Shown piece after piece: positions 1 to 10,441 of a stretch of DNA of 64,000 nt. This DNA comes from Bombyx mori (Eukaryota; Arthropoda; Insecta; Lepidoptera; Bombycidae): contig NC_085108.1 in assembly GCF_030269925.1 (NCBI RefSeq), positions 2,480,001-2,544,000 on the forward strand, written 5' to 3'. The notes under the pieces are model-generated. The model saw only the letters and a program-made list of their open reading frames with translations. It did no database searches and was not told where the DNA came from. How positions within the stretch are numbered: position 1 is the stretch's first letter; each line of letters starts with the position of its first letter. Made by a program: the position numbers and the translations under genes.

Positions 1-364
1 CTATTATGATTGTATTTTATACTTCTATAATCACAAATTTCGCCAAGGCTACACTATAAAAAATATTAACAAAGACAAACAATATTTAATCTATTCTCAA
101 TTTGACAACGGACGTCAAGAACAAAAGTTTGACAATAAATAGTATATGCATGCGTGTGTGCGTCAAATACATGATATGTAGTGTGTGTAATATTTTCTTT
201 ATTGATTTAATGTATCTTTTATGCATTATTTAAAAAAAAAAAATTTAGCATTGTGCACTTCTTCTCTATATTCTCTATAAGTGTGGAAAATTTCATACTC
301 CTCCGTCCACGCGATTTTCGTAAAATGGGATACAAAGTTTTTGCTTCACGTATTAATATATAGA
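1..364 (-). mobile_element. Helitron family A, 3' part off-window
   Basis: The sequence ends (on the minus strand, starts) with TCTATATATTAATACGTGAAGC, the 5' terminus shared with four other copies here, notably the complete one at 43305-43723. It has no terminal inverted repeats and sits between host A and T, as Helitrons do. It lies in the intron of G0, 7 nt from the splice donor. No coding capacity; non-autonomous. Confidence 0.75.
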
Positions 365-371
365 TATTTAC

Positions 372-410
372 CTGAACCGCCAGCAAAACCAATACGAAAC
401 ACAGATACAT
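372..410 (-). CDS. G0: chorion gene, signal-peptide exon only (partial)
   Basis: First exon of a divergent chorion gene whose mature-protein exon lies beyond the left edge. It reads ATG followed by 12 codons (MYLCFVLVLLAVQ), a hydrophobic signal-peptide core ending in Gln, and stops at a GTAAAT donor in phase 0, exactly as in the other genes here. A TATA box (TATATAAA on the minus strand) lies at 458-465, about 50 bp upstream of the ATG. It is head-to-head with G1, so by the usual pairing rule it should be a B-type gene, but the class cannot be seen. A Helitron begins 7 nt into its intron. Whether the gene is still functional cannot be judged without the missing exon. Confidence 0.7.
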
Positions 411-677
411 CCTTAGAATCTAAAAATAAACTTCATTCATTAAAATTAATCTCTCAGTTTTATATAGATGCAATTTTAACGTAGGTTATTTCGTCATTCA
501 CAATCAAAGACGATTCGATTGTGATTTTATTGTTTTAATATCGATACCGTGATACGGTTACATAATTCTGATAAAATTTTAAGCCGAACGATAATGCAAT
601 CAATAGTACCTTTATATAAAAACCGTATCATTGATTCTAAGCGAATTATCAGTGTGGTTTCCTCTTTCACATTCAAC
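411..677. promoter_or_regulatory. Bidirectional chorion promoter G0/G1
   Basis: The 267 bp between the two ATGs carry outward TATA boxes at 458-465 (for G0) and about 610-618 (TTTATATAAA, for G1). A GATA motif (CTGATAAAA) lies near 568-576. No TCACGT hexamer is seen. GATA and C/EBP-type factors are known regulators of silkmoth chorion promoters; binding here is inferred. Confidence 0.7.
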
Positions 678-2372
678 ATGTCTTCCGTTATCAGACCATT
701 CGTGGTTTTATTTTCAATTCATGTTAGTATTTTTCTTTTTATTATCTAAGATCTATTTAATGAGATTCTACGTCTCATCATGATTGACACTAGACAATGA
801 TTAATTAATCGTCCGGTTTTGATATCGACTGTGACATTTGTAAGTGCGAAGCGCTTTTGGCGTGCATCCGACCGGTGTGGTAATTTTGAATATAATACAT
901 TAGTAAAATCAATATAAAATTACTCGTTACACGTGGGGATTTTGTAAATGTCTGACAGTACGTGTAAAGGCTTTAAGATCATTAGTCATTCTCAAATAAA
1001 TTCAAAGGTATCCCAATTTTTTAAGTTTTGCAAGATAGAACAATGCCCTGATTGTAAATGATTACCGTCGCCCATGGAAACCGGTAAAACCAGGGTAACT
1101 AAGCTTCTTTGACGTCTTTGGAAGAAGATCTATTGCTAGAAGGATACACTGCTACGACTAAACAGCTTTTCAGATGGAACATAGCTGCGTGAAGGTACAA
1201 AAAAAAATTCCACTTCGATAACGAAGAATAATGACTCAAATATTCTAATAACTCATACGTTTTGGTAATGCATTATCGAAGTCAATTAACGTTTTGTGAA
1301 AAAGTTAATTGCATTTATCTATTTTATTACTCTCGAAGTTCCGTGTTTTTGCCATTCCGATAGATTTAAAATATTCAAGTTAATTAACTAATGATATTTT
1401 ATAATTAATTATTGTTCAGGGGCACGGATAAGTAAGTACATTAGACGGCTTTGTTGTTCAATGGATACTTTACTTTGGGTACACCTACAGAGACGATTGA
1501 TTGGACCTTTGGTTTCCTTCAAGGTGACCTTAGCTGACCAAGCTGTGTAGGAATAAAGGTTTCTAAAAATGCTATCTCCAAAGTCTACTTTAGCTGCAAG
1601 AACAGCGGGAGCGGATGAATCAAAAACGCAAATTCTCACAACAGTTACACCTAACTCATTACATTCATTTTCATTACACCAAAACCAATGTAATATCTGG
1701 ATTTAATTTTGTAGAGAATCGTAAATTCTACCAAAATTCCAATAGTCCCATTCCAAAAATTCATAAAAAGTATCCAAACCTTGTTTTTTATTTGAATTTT
1801 AGGTTGTCTTCGGCCAAGTTACCGGGCAAAGTCCAATAAACCCAATTGGTTTGGTTAACGGCCTTGGGTATGGTCTAACGAACGGTTTGGGTCACGGATA
1901 CACTAACGCTCTTTCTGGTGGGGGCCTTAATGGTGGACTAGGGGGATCCGGAATAATTGGATCCGGTATTGGTGAGTTTTTTTGTTGACAAAAGCTTGTA
2001 GAATCCATTTAATTACTACAATATTGTATCCGTAGATCCGTTTGCAATTAAAATATTGTGTGGGAATGACTTTTTAACGTATTTTTTCTTTCAGGCGGTG
2101 CAAATTTAGCAGGCGGAATCGCCGGACCCGGTTTTACAGGTATACCACCGGGCTTCATCAATCAAAACCTTCAAGGATATCCGGCGCAGGCTATCAGTGG
2201 CCTCTACGGCGGAGTAGGAAACGGGGACTTGAAGGTAGCCGGGGAATTACCTGTAGCAGGATCGACTGCTGTCACCGGTCAAGTTCCAGTGGTCGGCAGC
2301 GTGCAGTTTGGTGGTGATATAAAAGCTGGTGGAGTAGTCACCATCAGTGGCACTTGTGGTTGTGGATATTAA
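678..2372 (+). CDS. G1: A-type (early-like) chorion protein, three exons
   Basis: Predicted join 678-722, 1803-1971, 2095-2372, giving 163 residues. Exon 1 encodes a hydrophobic signal peptide start (MSSVIRPFVVLFSIH) and ends at GTTAGT. Exon 2 encodes a Gly/Leu/Asn-rich left arm. Exon 3 holds the A-family central domain from about residue 113 ([20 protein letters not shown]) and a short CGCGY right arm before TAA. An AATAAA follows at about 2467. The unusual feature is the second intron (1972-2094, GTGAGT to a T-rich TTTCAG). Without it, reading through hits TGA within seven codons; with it, the frame joins in phase 1. Chorion genes normally have one intron. Exon 1 ends in His where all others end in Gln. 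The family call is firm; the exon structure needs a transcript. Confidence 0.8.
723..1802 (+). other. First intron of G1 (1,080 bp)
   Basis: AT-rich sequence between donor GTTAGT and acceptor TTTTAG. I see no clear mobile element; a short stretch near 1068-1080 matches the family C motif 'cgtcgcccatgg'. The open frame at 1409-1639 on the other strand has no recognisable content. Confidence 0.5.
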
Positions 2373-2692
2373 GTTTTAGTGGATTTAGTCCTTAATGCTT
2401 TTAGATATTTATTTAAAGATAATATTATTGAAGTCTAAGTAGTAATACTTTTGTAGAGCAAGCAAGAATAAAATTTAAGTTAATTGCATGGTTTCATTAA
2501 AAATGGATGTTAGTGTATATATCGCTAACCAAAATAGAGTCAATCGTCAACAAAAAAGCACAGTAGTACTTAAATTAACAAGCTTAGCTAAGTGTTTACA
2601 CAAAAATAGCGTACCCGCGATGTGATTTAAGTGTACCAGAAATATGCTATATCAAAATTTTTTGCTCATTATTTTAAAGAAATTTTCAAAAA

Positions 2693-3065
2693 ATTGTTGG
2701 TTATTCCCTGGACCGCACGCCCCACCAATGTATCCATCCTAGCTCAGCTCAAACTCCGGACTAGACTCTCCACCATTTGCCTGCGAAGGATTCTTGAATA
2801 CTTTGGCCACATTGCAAGGAAAGACAGTGACAACTGGGAGAAATTGGTGGTCACTGGAAAGGTCGAGGGCAAGCGACCAAGAGGCAGGAGCTCGACCCGT
2901 TGGACGGACCAGATTCGTGCAGCCCTTGATACAACAGTGCACGATGCTCTGCATTCAGCTGCAGATAGGAACAGATGGCGGTGCATTATAAAAAACGAAC
3001 TGTTTCAAGGTCCTGACCACGACCCTCAGTAATGAGGAAACCGACGCAAGGAGGAAGAGGAGTTG
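2693..3065 (+). mobile_element. RTE-type LINE fragment, ORF C-terminus
   Basis: Translation gives the familiar C-terminal block of RTE-type retrotransposon polyproteins: IPWTARPTNVSIL, then LSTICLRRILEYFGHIARKD, then KVEGKRPRGRSSTRW. It ends in the usual 'cctcagtaatgaggaaaccgacgcaaggaggaagagg' type of tail. It is 5'-truncated, with no endonuclease or reverse transcriptase core. It lies between the convergent ends of G1 and G2. Confidence 0.8.
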
Positions 3066-3424
3066 GGCTGCTGCATTATGACGTTTAGTGTTAAGTTAGC
3101 GCTGGTTTTGCGCATTCAATGTGTGAGCTCCAACTATATTTGGACTAAACAAAACAATTGTGTTTTACATCATAGATTTAGCAGGATTTTCGGTTACAAC
3201 GCTATCCGAAAAATACGCTTATTTATGTTTTATTTCAATTAAACGAACTTATTATAAATTTGTATTTGTGTAATTATTTTAGTTATTCAATGTTGTTCTA
3301 ATTTGATGTTAATGAAAATGGAGTTTACCGCGTTCAGAATCGAGATCTTTGAACCCGTTAAGTTCATCTAAGACATACGTTTCCATAAAATGCAGCTATT
3401 ATCAAACTCAAAAGTAAATGGAAA

Positions 3425-3760
3425 TCTCTATTTTTTTTTATTGCTTAGATGGGTGGACGAGCTCACAGCCCCCCTGGTGTTACTGGAGCCCATAGACATC
3501 TACAACGTAAATACGCTACCTACCTTGAGACATAAGTTCAAGTTACAACTTACAACGGCTGCCCCACCCTTCAAACCGAAACGCATTACTGCTTCACGGC
3601 AAAAATAGGCAGGGTGGTGGTCTAAGATCTCAGTATAGCTTACAACGGCTGCCCCACCCTTTCAAACCGAAAGGCATTACTGCTTCCGGGGCAGAAATAG
3701 GTAGGGTTATGGTACCTACCCGTGCTGGCTCACAAGAGGTCCTACCACCGGTAATTAAAA
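3425..3760 (-). mobile_element. Bm1 SINE, truncated with internal duplication
   Basis: Reads 'ttgcttagatgggtggacgagctcacagcc' and runs to the 'cggcaaaaataggcagggtggtgg' block, then repeats that part again from about 3628 with slightly different bases (3628-3760). The tRNA-like head is missing. Confidence 0.8.
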
Positions 3761-4464
3761 TGTGGCAGTACCTATCATAGAATACAAGATATTTGACAGC
3801 TGCCTGAATCTCGCTAACGACAATGTCAAAATAAGCTTACATATATACAAGTTCCGAACAAAGACATTCGGACCGTCAATTTACAGAGCAATGTCACTCG
3901 CTCGATGGAACACCTTCCCCTTGTCATTAACCCCATAAAATATAATGTTGGAGACAGTCATTAGTTTGGTAGCTAAACGAAAGGCAGCACGATTGCCGAG
4001 AGATGGCAGCACGATTGCGGTATTGTCGGAACTCCGCTAACTTCGTGCTACGACAGAGCCTAGCCGATGGAGGCGCATAGACGCCATTACACACTTACCA
4101 ACCAGCCTTCTTGAAGAGCAGTGCCTAAGTTCTAAGAACTGTCATTCGTTTTCATTTGCTAACGTCAAGGGAAGATTTCTAAATTGGTCTAAGAAAACAA
4201 ACGTTGCTGTACTCAATATTTCTTTTAGCTTGATCACCCTATTCGCCTCTACGATGTCTGATGATGATGTTTATAATTATGGCTTCTCCGACATACATAA
4301 CTATTTATGTATGTCTATGCTAAGTGTGTTTTGTTGCTTCTCAAAAATGTTATGAATTAGAGACTCAGACATAAATCTTTTGTGATAAAAGTTGCGATTA
4401 ATACAGAGACCGCTGAGAAATTGCATTTATATCATAAGCTTGGTAGTAGGATGTCTTGTAAATC
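3761..4464. other. Repeat remnant and unassigned sequence
   Basis: The first ~170 bp ('atcatagaatacaagatatttgacag' onward) recur at 22685-22790 and 26284-26420, so they belong to an unidentified dispersed repeat. The rest, to 4464, shows no gene or repeat that I recognise. Confidence 0.4.
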
Positions 4465-4556
4465 TGCCCGGGTAGGTACTACCACCCTGCCTGTTTCTGT
4501 CGTGAAGCAGTAATGCGTTTCGGTTTGAAGGGTGGGCAGCCGTTGTACTGTAAAAA
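4465..4556 (+). mobile_element. Bm1 SINE fragment
   Basis: Middle part only (from 'gtaggatgtcttgt' to 'gggtgggcagccgttgtactg'), joined directly to family J sequence. Confidence 0.75.
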
Positions 4557-4885
4557 AGCTCGGTCATCGTTCTCGTCGAACCCGTCACTTGCGATCAGGA
4601 GCTCGGCAAGTAAGTTAACCCACAGACACAGCCCACTGAGTTTCTCGCCGGATCTTCTCAGTGGGCCGCGTTTTCGATCCCGTGGTAGATTCTGCAAAGC
4701 ACTTGTCTTACTAGGGTTAGTGTTAGCAACGTCGTCAAGAGCTCCGTGTTGTGTTGAGCTGTGTTCATAAGTTAGTTTACTCGCCGACCCCTTAGTCACA
4801 AGCGACGGGTTCGACGAGAACGATGACCGGTACTTGAGGTACCTAAAAGCACCGATAGAGGATCGAGATGATCCGAAGACAGTTA
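4557..4885. mobile_element. Family J LINE 3' end fragments in opposite orientations
   Basis: 4560-4740 reads the family J 3' UTR forward, with the cccactgag...ctcagtggg hairpin. About 4775-4885 reads it in reverse ('gacgggttcgacgagaacgatgaccgg' then 'gtacctaaaagcaccg'). The two pieces form a head-to-head rearranged element. Confidence 0.7.
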
Positions 4886-5293
4886 AGAGCGAAATTTTAA
4901 AGTTAAATCAAACTTCAATCGAGCAGCTATGCCGACAATTTCGTTGGTCTGGTATTAATTGGCTTGTGGAATTCAATTTTTTTATTTAAATCATTGAATA
5001 TAGCCATAATACGATTCGGAAAATGAGCTGTCTTAACGCAATTCGTCGGTATTGCCAAAAGCCTTGAAAAAATATCAAAACACAACCAGTTCTGGAAAGA
5101 AAAAGATTCATATTTCGTTTATCATACACTAAATTATCTCATACGATTAAAACTAAGGTATCTTTTTTGTTGAATTTCAACAATGAAATAATTTAACAAT
5201 GCAAATTAACAACTTTTATTATTCGACTTTATTCTTTATACATTTTTTCTCATGTCTCAACACTGAACATGTTATATCAAAATTTCCAAACAA

Positions 5294-6918
5294 CTAATAA
5301 AATTGCCTACCACAGCCGCAATTACCACCGCGTCCACCATACCCCAGAGGAAGGTTGGTGAGGCCGAAGTCATTACCGCATTCGTAGGTGACCTTTCCGT
5401 AGCCAGAGGTGGGAAACTGGCCTTCCACAGCAACGGTGGCTGAAAATGGAACTCTTCCCTGGATACAGACAGGACCTTCGATGATCAGGTTGTCCGAGCA
5501 GATGGTCATGCCAGGTTGTGGTAGATTGACAGAAGATGGGAAGTTCCCGTTGCATGGTGAAATAGATCCGTAGCCAACGCACTGGCTTGATATTGTCTGA
5601 AAAGTAAAATAATTAGTAGTAAAACTGAACATTGAACTCTGCCAATGCCGGTCCAAAGCCCGGATGAAAAAAGAGGAGGGTTAAATTAGAGTTCGACTTT
5701 TCCTTCATAAAACAGTCAACGTTAGTCTGGCGGCGGTTAATTAGCCGGACCCAAATAAGGCTTCAGCAACCTCGAAGAACGAAATCTCTTCCAAAAGCCT
5801 CATGAGGCCACGACCACGCCACGACACGCTTTGAGGATTATCGACACCAGGAGGAGGATATCTCATTAAATTATTTGTTTAAATGAGTTGATGAACTGTA
5901 GATCCACCTGCCATTATCTTTCCATGTCGAATAGTTCATTAAAAATACCTAAGATGATGGATGGTAAGTACTTGTACAAGTTCGTATAATTGATACCACC
6001 AATACAGCTACAGGGAAAAGATAAGTAGAATGATTTGGAAAGCCGAAGATAATTGAGGCTGATGTCTGAAGTAACAGCTTTTGTTTCAGCAAAAATTGGT
6101 CAGTGTTTTATACAATAGAAAGGTACCTGCTCTTGCATTTGCATAGATCGGTTGACGAGATAAGTGGTCATCGGAGACCACGAATCCTGATTGTGGGACA
6201 CCCACCTTGATATATAATGTAGAAGTCTCTTTCAGCATAGTCCCAGCATTAATTACGCAAATTTAAAATTTCCCTCAACATGCCTTTTCGTAGACAGTGC
6301 TGTTTAGAATTACTCGAGTGATTTCTAAAGAATAATTCCTTTTATTGCCATCAAACCACACGCTAGCAGAGCAGAATTTAACTCTGCTACACGGAAACTT
6401 CTCTAATATGTGTTTTCAAAGGTCATTTTTAAGTGAAAAATGGCCATACAGCTAGTGCTATTTTTTGTTATTGCTTAGGTTGGTGGACAAGTTCACAGCC
6501 CACCGGGCATTAACTGGTTATTGGAGCCCATAGACATCGACAAAGCCGCCGCCATCCACCTTGAGATATGAGTTCTAAGGTCTCAGTATAGTTACAACAG
6601 CTTTCCCACCCTTCAAACCGAAACGCATTACTGCCTCACGCGTCCTAACACCCGTAATTACGCAAATCATAGTTTTTTAATTTTTTTTTATTGCACGATG
6701 TTATTCCTTCACCGTGGAAATCAATCTTGAACATTTGATAAGTACGTATTTCATTAAAAAAATTGGTACCCGCCTGCGGAATGATGTGACTTTAAGACGA
6801 CTTATAATAGAATACACTGTTAAAAAAAAATGAATTTAATATAAAATTAATAATAATAAACACAGCTTACTTGTATTAGGAAAGCGGAAATACAAAACAC
6901 GACGCACCTCAGAGACAT
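5294..6918 (-). CDS. G2: B-type (early-like) chorion protein
   Basis: Two exons, complement of 5294-5596 and 6871-6918, giving 116 residues. Exon 1 encodes the signal start MSLRCVVFCISAFLIQ and ends at GTAAGC. Exon 2 begins after TTTTCAG with TISSQCVGYGS; the SQC(L/V/I)G motif marks the start of the mature chain in most genes here. The central domain (SDNLIIEGPVCIQGRVPF, then VAVEGQFPTSGYGKV) is B-family, but lacks the usual SENxxEG Glu and Gly positions, which points to a divergent early branch. The right arm is short (GNCGCGRQFY). It is paired head-to-head with G3. A reverse-strand AATAAA lies at 5228-5233. Its intron holds a Bm1 copy. Confidence 0.85.
6462..6801 (-). mobile_element. Bm1 SINE with internal deletion
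   Basis: In the G2 intron. It has the tail, central body and the 'ttattccttcaccgtggaaatcaat' portion, with a T-rich expansion near 6675 and a damaged tRNA-like head. Confidence 0.85.
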
Positions 6919-7157
6919 TTTTGTGACTTCGTTCAAACAAAATCCCAAATAACGGATTCAATATAACTTGCATCCTTTATATAACATTACTGTCAACACG
7001 TTTTTATTGTAATATAGATAAGGAGTGCCACTGTTGCCTTGTTTTCTAATAATCTGATTACTTAAAGACCCAGTTCGTTACTAAATTTCTGATTACCGAT
7101 ATCGTATATAGACCACTGGTTTGAGTAATCGAGTGTAGTTTTTTTAGAATTATCACC
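6919..7157. promoter_or_regulatory. Bidirectional chorion promoter G2/G3
   Basis: The 239 bp between ATGs have TATA boxes at 6976-6983 (for G2, minus) and about 7102-7108 (TATATAG, for G3). A GATA motif (TAGATAAGG) lies near 7014-7022. Such a compact divergent layout is the chorion standard. Confidence 0.75.
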
Positions 7158-9027
7158 ATGCTTGGAGCCTTTGTTCCGTTGATTACAATTCAGGTTGGTT
7201 TGATTTTGTTGTAGTAATCATTGGGTTGGCTGTGTTGTAGTTTTTTTTTCCTACCTAAGCTGGTAGCCTAGAGAGGCTATTCCAGCGTAACCGTTACTAG
7301 TAGATGAGCTCACGGGGCTCTAACATGACGACGATGCTAACAAGAACCCTAGCAAGAGTCGTGCTTCGCAGAATCTACCACCGGATCGGAATCGCGACCC
7401 ACTGGGAAGATCCAGCGAGAAACTCAGTGGGCTGTGTCTGAGAGTTAATTTACTCGTCGAGCCCTTCGTCGCAAGCGACGGGTTCGACGAAAACGGTGAC
7501 CGGTGCTTGAAGTACCTAGAAGCACCGTTAGTGGATCGGGAGAATCCGAGATGATGTGTTTTGGGCGACGTCGACTGCTTTCCATTCTGTCCGCAGGATC
7601 GGGAATGTAGTTACCGGCAGCCACGATGAGAGGGTTCTCGTGTCGTACCGCTTTATCGAAGTGGGTGTTGTAGTCATATTCGATTTCAAACTTTATGTCT
7701 CTGTCAACTTTTGTGAAAGAGCCGCAAAGATTATTAGATGTCCAAATGAAGAAGTACAATTTCGGTACTGGGAACTTTTTGAATGGTATTAATGTTTGCC
7801 GTAACTATGAATGTGGAAGGATATAGAGGAAGAGGTAGACCTAAGAAGAAATGGATAGATTGTGTTAAAGACGATATGGGTAAGAGGGGAGTGAGCGAAG
7901 AAATGGTATATGATAGAAGAGTATGGAAGGAGAAAACATGTTGTGCCGACCCCAGGTGACTGGGAGAGGGGCATGATGAATGATTTTTTTTATTTATATT
8001 TTTATTGCTTAGATGGATGGACGAGCTCACAGCCCACCTGATGTTAAGTGGTTACTGGAGCCCATAGACATCTACAACGTAAATGCGCCACCCACCTCGA
8101 CATATAAGTTCTAAGGTATCAGTATAGTTACAACGGCCACCCCACCCTTCGAACCGAAACGCATTACTGCTTCACGGCGGAAATAGGCGGGGTGGTGGTA
8201 CCTACCCGCGCGGACTCCCAAGATGTCCTACCACCAGTGATTACGCAAATTATAATTTTGCGGGTTTGATTTTTATTACACGATGTTATTCCTTCACCGT
8301 GGAAGTCAATCGTGAACATTTGTTGAGTACGTATTTCATTAGAAAAATTGGTACCCGCCTGCGGGATTCGAACACTGGTGCATCGCTTCATACGAATGCA
8401 CCGGACGTCTTATCCTTTAGGCTACGACGACTTCAGCTAATGATGATTAATGTTTGCCGCACAGACACTTGGCTTATAAGTTTTAAGTGATTATACATTA
8501 GATATGTACATATGATTTTCCTCTTTTACTGAAACACCTAAATCGTGTTGTTCTAGACAGTCATCGAAGTATGCGCTGGACTGAATACTTTTGGATATTT
8601 CCCGTATTATCACGGAGGACACAACTTCTTGGGATTTGGTAATATAGGTTTTGGATCCGGAAATTTCGGAGGTTTGGGCTACCACAACCTTATACCTAAT
8701 TTGGCTCCAACATTAGCACCCGCATCAGCTCCCACCGTTGGCCCAATTTATAGTCCCTACGGTGGGTATGTTGGTGGCGGAGATTGCCAAACCTATGATC
8801 CAGTGTTGCAACAAAATTGGAGTCCAATTTTCTCACCGTTTAGGGGCTCTGGCAACGGCAGACTGAAAGTTGGGGGAGATTTGCCGGTTTGCGGGTCTTC
8901 GGCTCTGGCGGGGCAGGTACCAGTGGTCGGTACGGTCCAGTTTAGCGGCACGATACCAGCATCAGGGACCGTTGTTATCACTGGAACCTGCAGCTGTGGG
9001 TGTAGTTTACCTGGTATTTATTATTGA
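7158..9027 (+). CDS. G3: A-type chorion protein with long left arm
   Basis: Two exons, 7158-7193 and 8557-9027, giving 168 residues. Exon 1 is short (MLGAFVPLITIQ) with a GTTGGT donor; exon 2 starts after TTCTAG with TVIEVCAGLN. The left arm is unusually long, rich in Gly, Tyr, Pro and Asn, with an APTLAPASAPTVGP stretch. The central domain, from about residue 111, reads LKVGGDLPVCGSSALAGQVP and is A-family; the chain ends CSCGCSLPGIYY. An AATAAA lies at 9064. It pairs with G2. Its 1.36-kb intron is mostly inserted retroelements (family J, RTE, Bm1), and removing them leaves only a few hundred bases. Confidence 0.85.
7243..7680 (-). mobile_element. Family J LINE, 3' UTR and ORF C-terminus
   Basis: In the G3 intron. 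The minus strand reads the C-terminus (AVRHENPLIVAAGNYIPDP, then a basic RRTRRLRRRARR tail). This matches the C-terminus of the RT fragment at 12556-13926, which places family J in the same LINE group. The 3' UTR hairpins follow. Confidence 0.8.
7802..8445 (+). mobile_element. RTE-type LINE, 5'-truncated, carrying a nested Bm1
   Basis: The coding part (about 7812-7963) reads YRGRGRPKKKWIDCVKDD, then RRVWKEKTCCADP and a stop, the C-terminus of an RTE-type polyprotein. The 14-bp sequence attaatgtttgccg occurs on both sides (7788-7801 and 8446-8459), a target-site duplication that includes the nested Bm1. Confidence 0.8.
7984..8433 (-). mobile_element. Bm1 SINE, near full length
   Basis: Contains the tail, body and the tRNA-like head with B box (gggttcgaa-type, here 'gggattcgaac' read on the plus strand) and 'cctttaggctacgacgactt'. 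Nested in the RTE fragment within the G3 intron. Confidence 0.9.
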
Positions 9028-9218
9028 AGATCTATTGTTTTCTTTTAGCTTTGTTATTTACATGAATAAATTTCTGTTAGAATATTTAATATTTTTTTAT
9101 GTGTTATGTAAAATAAAAATGAAACAATAAACTGTATGAGACGACTCAATGCAATGTTTTATTATTAGATGGTGGTCACAAAGATTTTATTTTTAATCGT
9201 GCGGCAAAAGTTCACTTT

Positions 9219-9471
9219 TACTGGTGATAGGACTTTTTGTGAGTCCGCGCGGGTAAGTACCACCGCTCTGCCTATTTCTGCCGTGAAGCAGTAATGCGTT
9301 TCGGTTTGAAGTGTGGAGCAGCCGTTCTAGCTATAGTTGAGACCTTGGAACTTATATCTCAAGGTGGGTGGCGCATTTACGTCGTAGATGTCTATGGCTC
9401 CAGTTACCATGAAACACCAGGTAGGCTGTGAACTCGGTCACCCATCTAAGCAATAAAAAAATAAAAAAAAA
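9219..9471 (+). mobile_element. Bm1 SINE, 5'-truncated
   Basis: From 'ctggtgataggactttttgtgagtccgcg' to 'cacccatctaagcaataaaaaa'. Lies 190 bp downstream of G3. Confidence 0.85.
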
Positions 9472-10441
9472 GTTCAACGAATGAGGCCCGAAAAATTTAA
9501 AAGATTGTCCGAGAACTGTGTCCACTGAGCCGCCTAATATAACAATGACACCATTTCGAAAATGATATAGTGCCAACACTGCCAACTAACAAGTTTCAAT
9601 CCACACAATTTTTTCTTACTAATTCTCTTGCTCTACAGCATGACTGGTTTAAATGAATAAGAAAGATGGGTATTTGTTTTTGAGATCACCAAGGAGCTAA
9701 AAGTTAACCAAACAAAACTTTTTTTAATGCACTGATACAGCGCGAATATCGCTACTCAATATGACACCTGGGCTGTGTAATGTCAGAAGACTGTTACCTC
9801 GTTTCATCATCTCATGGATGTCAGGAGAGGGAACTAAGGAAATCACCAGAGAGTACCATCAGTACAGTACCATCTGAGTATCTCATTAAAAATACTGCGA
9901 CTACTAACTGGCAACATCGCACTTGGATATTAGACTATAAAATCAAGATTTCGGCTTCATGTCTCATGGTGAGTGGCGGTATCACGTTGTGATGTCTATG
10001 GACTCCAGTAACCCCTTGTTACCGTTTGGGTGGTCAAATCGTACAACCTCTAACAAAAGGCTGAAAACTCAGTTTTCTTGAAATACAATCCGACCCCGTA
10101 AAACCAGAACACAAGGTTGCATCTTGAGGGTAAAGTAGCAACTAATGTGGTCTACAATAGCTACAATACTAGTTATACAAAATTTGATAGATATAACTAT
10201 TTGATAGATATAACTGTTTGATTTCTCTCCCTACAACCTTGTCATGGCTGAATAGGCTTATGAAGCATTGTTCATTACACCTTATTATAAGTATCACGAA
10301 GTACCAAATTCCAGTGAGTGATGAACAATGAATTATACCTTTCACGCGAACATGTTAATATATTCCGCTTTTATGATATAAAATACAAATAGCTCAGTGA
10401 CCACTCATGTCTCCGACGAGACCATCACCCGGCTTAGTAAA
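9472..10441. other. Unassigned intergenic sequence
   Basis: About 1 kb with no gene that I can support. There is a short direct repeat 'tttgatagatataactat/tgtttga' near 10185-10220. A TATA-like motif at about 10374 with an ATG at 10407 leads to a non-hydrophobic peptide and was not accepted as a signal exon. Confidence 0.4.

Noticed and set aside
2739..2991. Small open frames opposite and overlapping the RTE fragment
   Set aside because: The RTE frame (IPWTARPTNVSIL) explains the region.
7843..7966. Host gene with KKWIDCVKDD motif
   Set aside because: The motif is the known C-terminus of RTE-type retrotransposons and is flanked by a target duplication.
8629..8640. Gene start for G3 at a TTG codon inside exon 2
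   Set aside because: The frame is open upstream to a clean acceptor at 8556, and a signal exon with TATA lies at 7158-7193.
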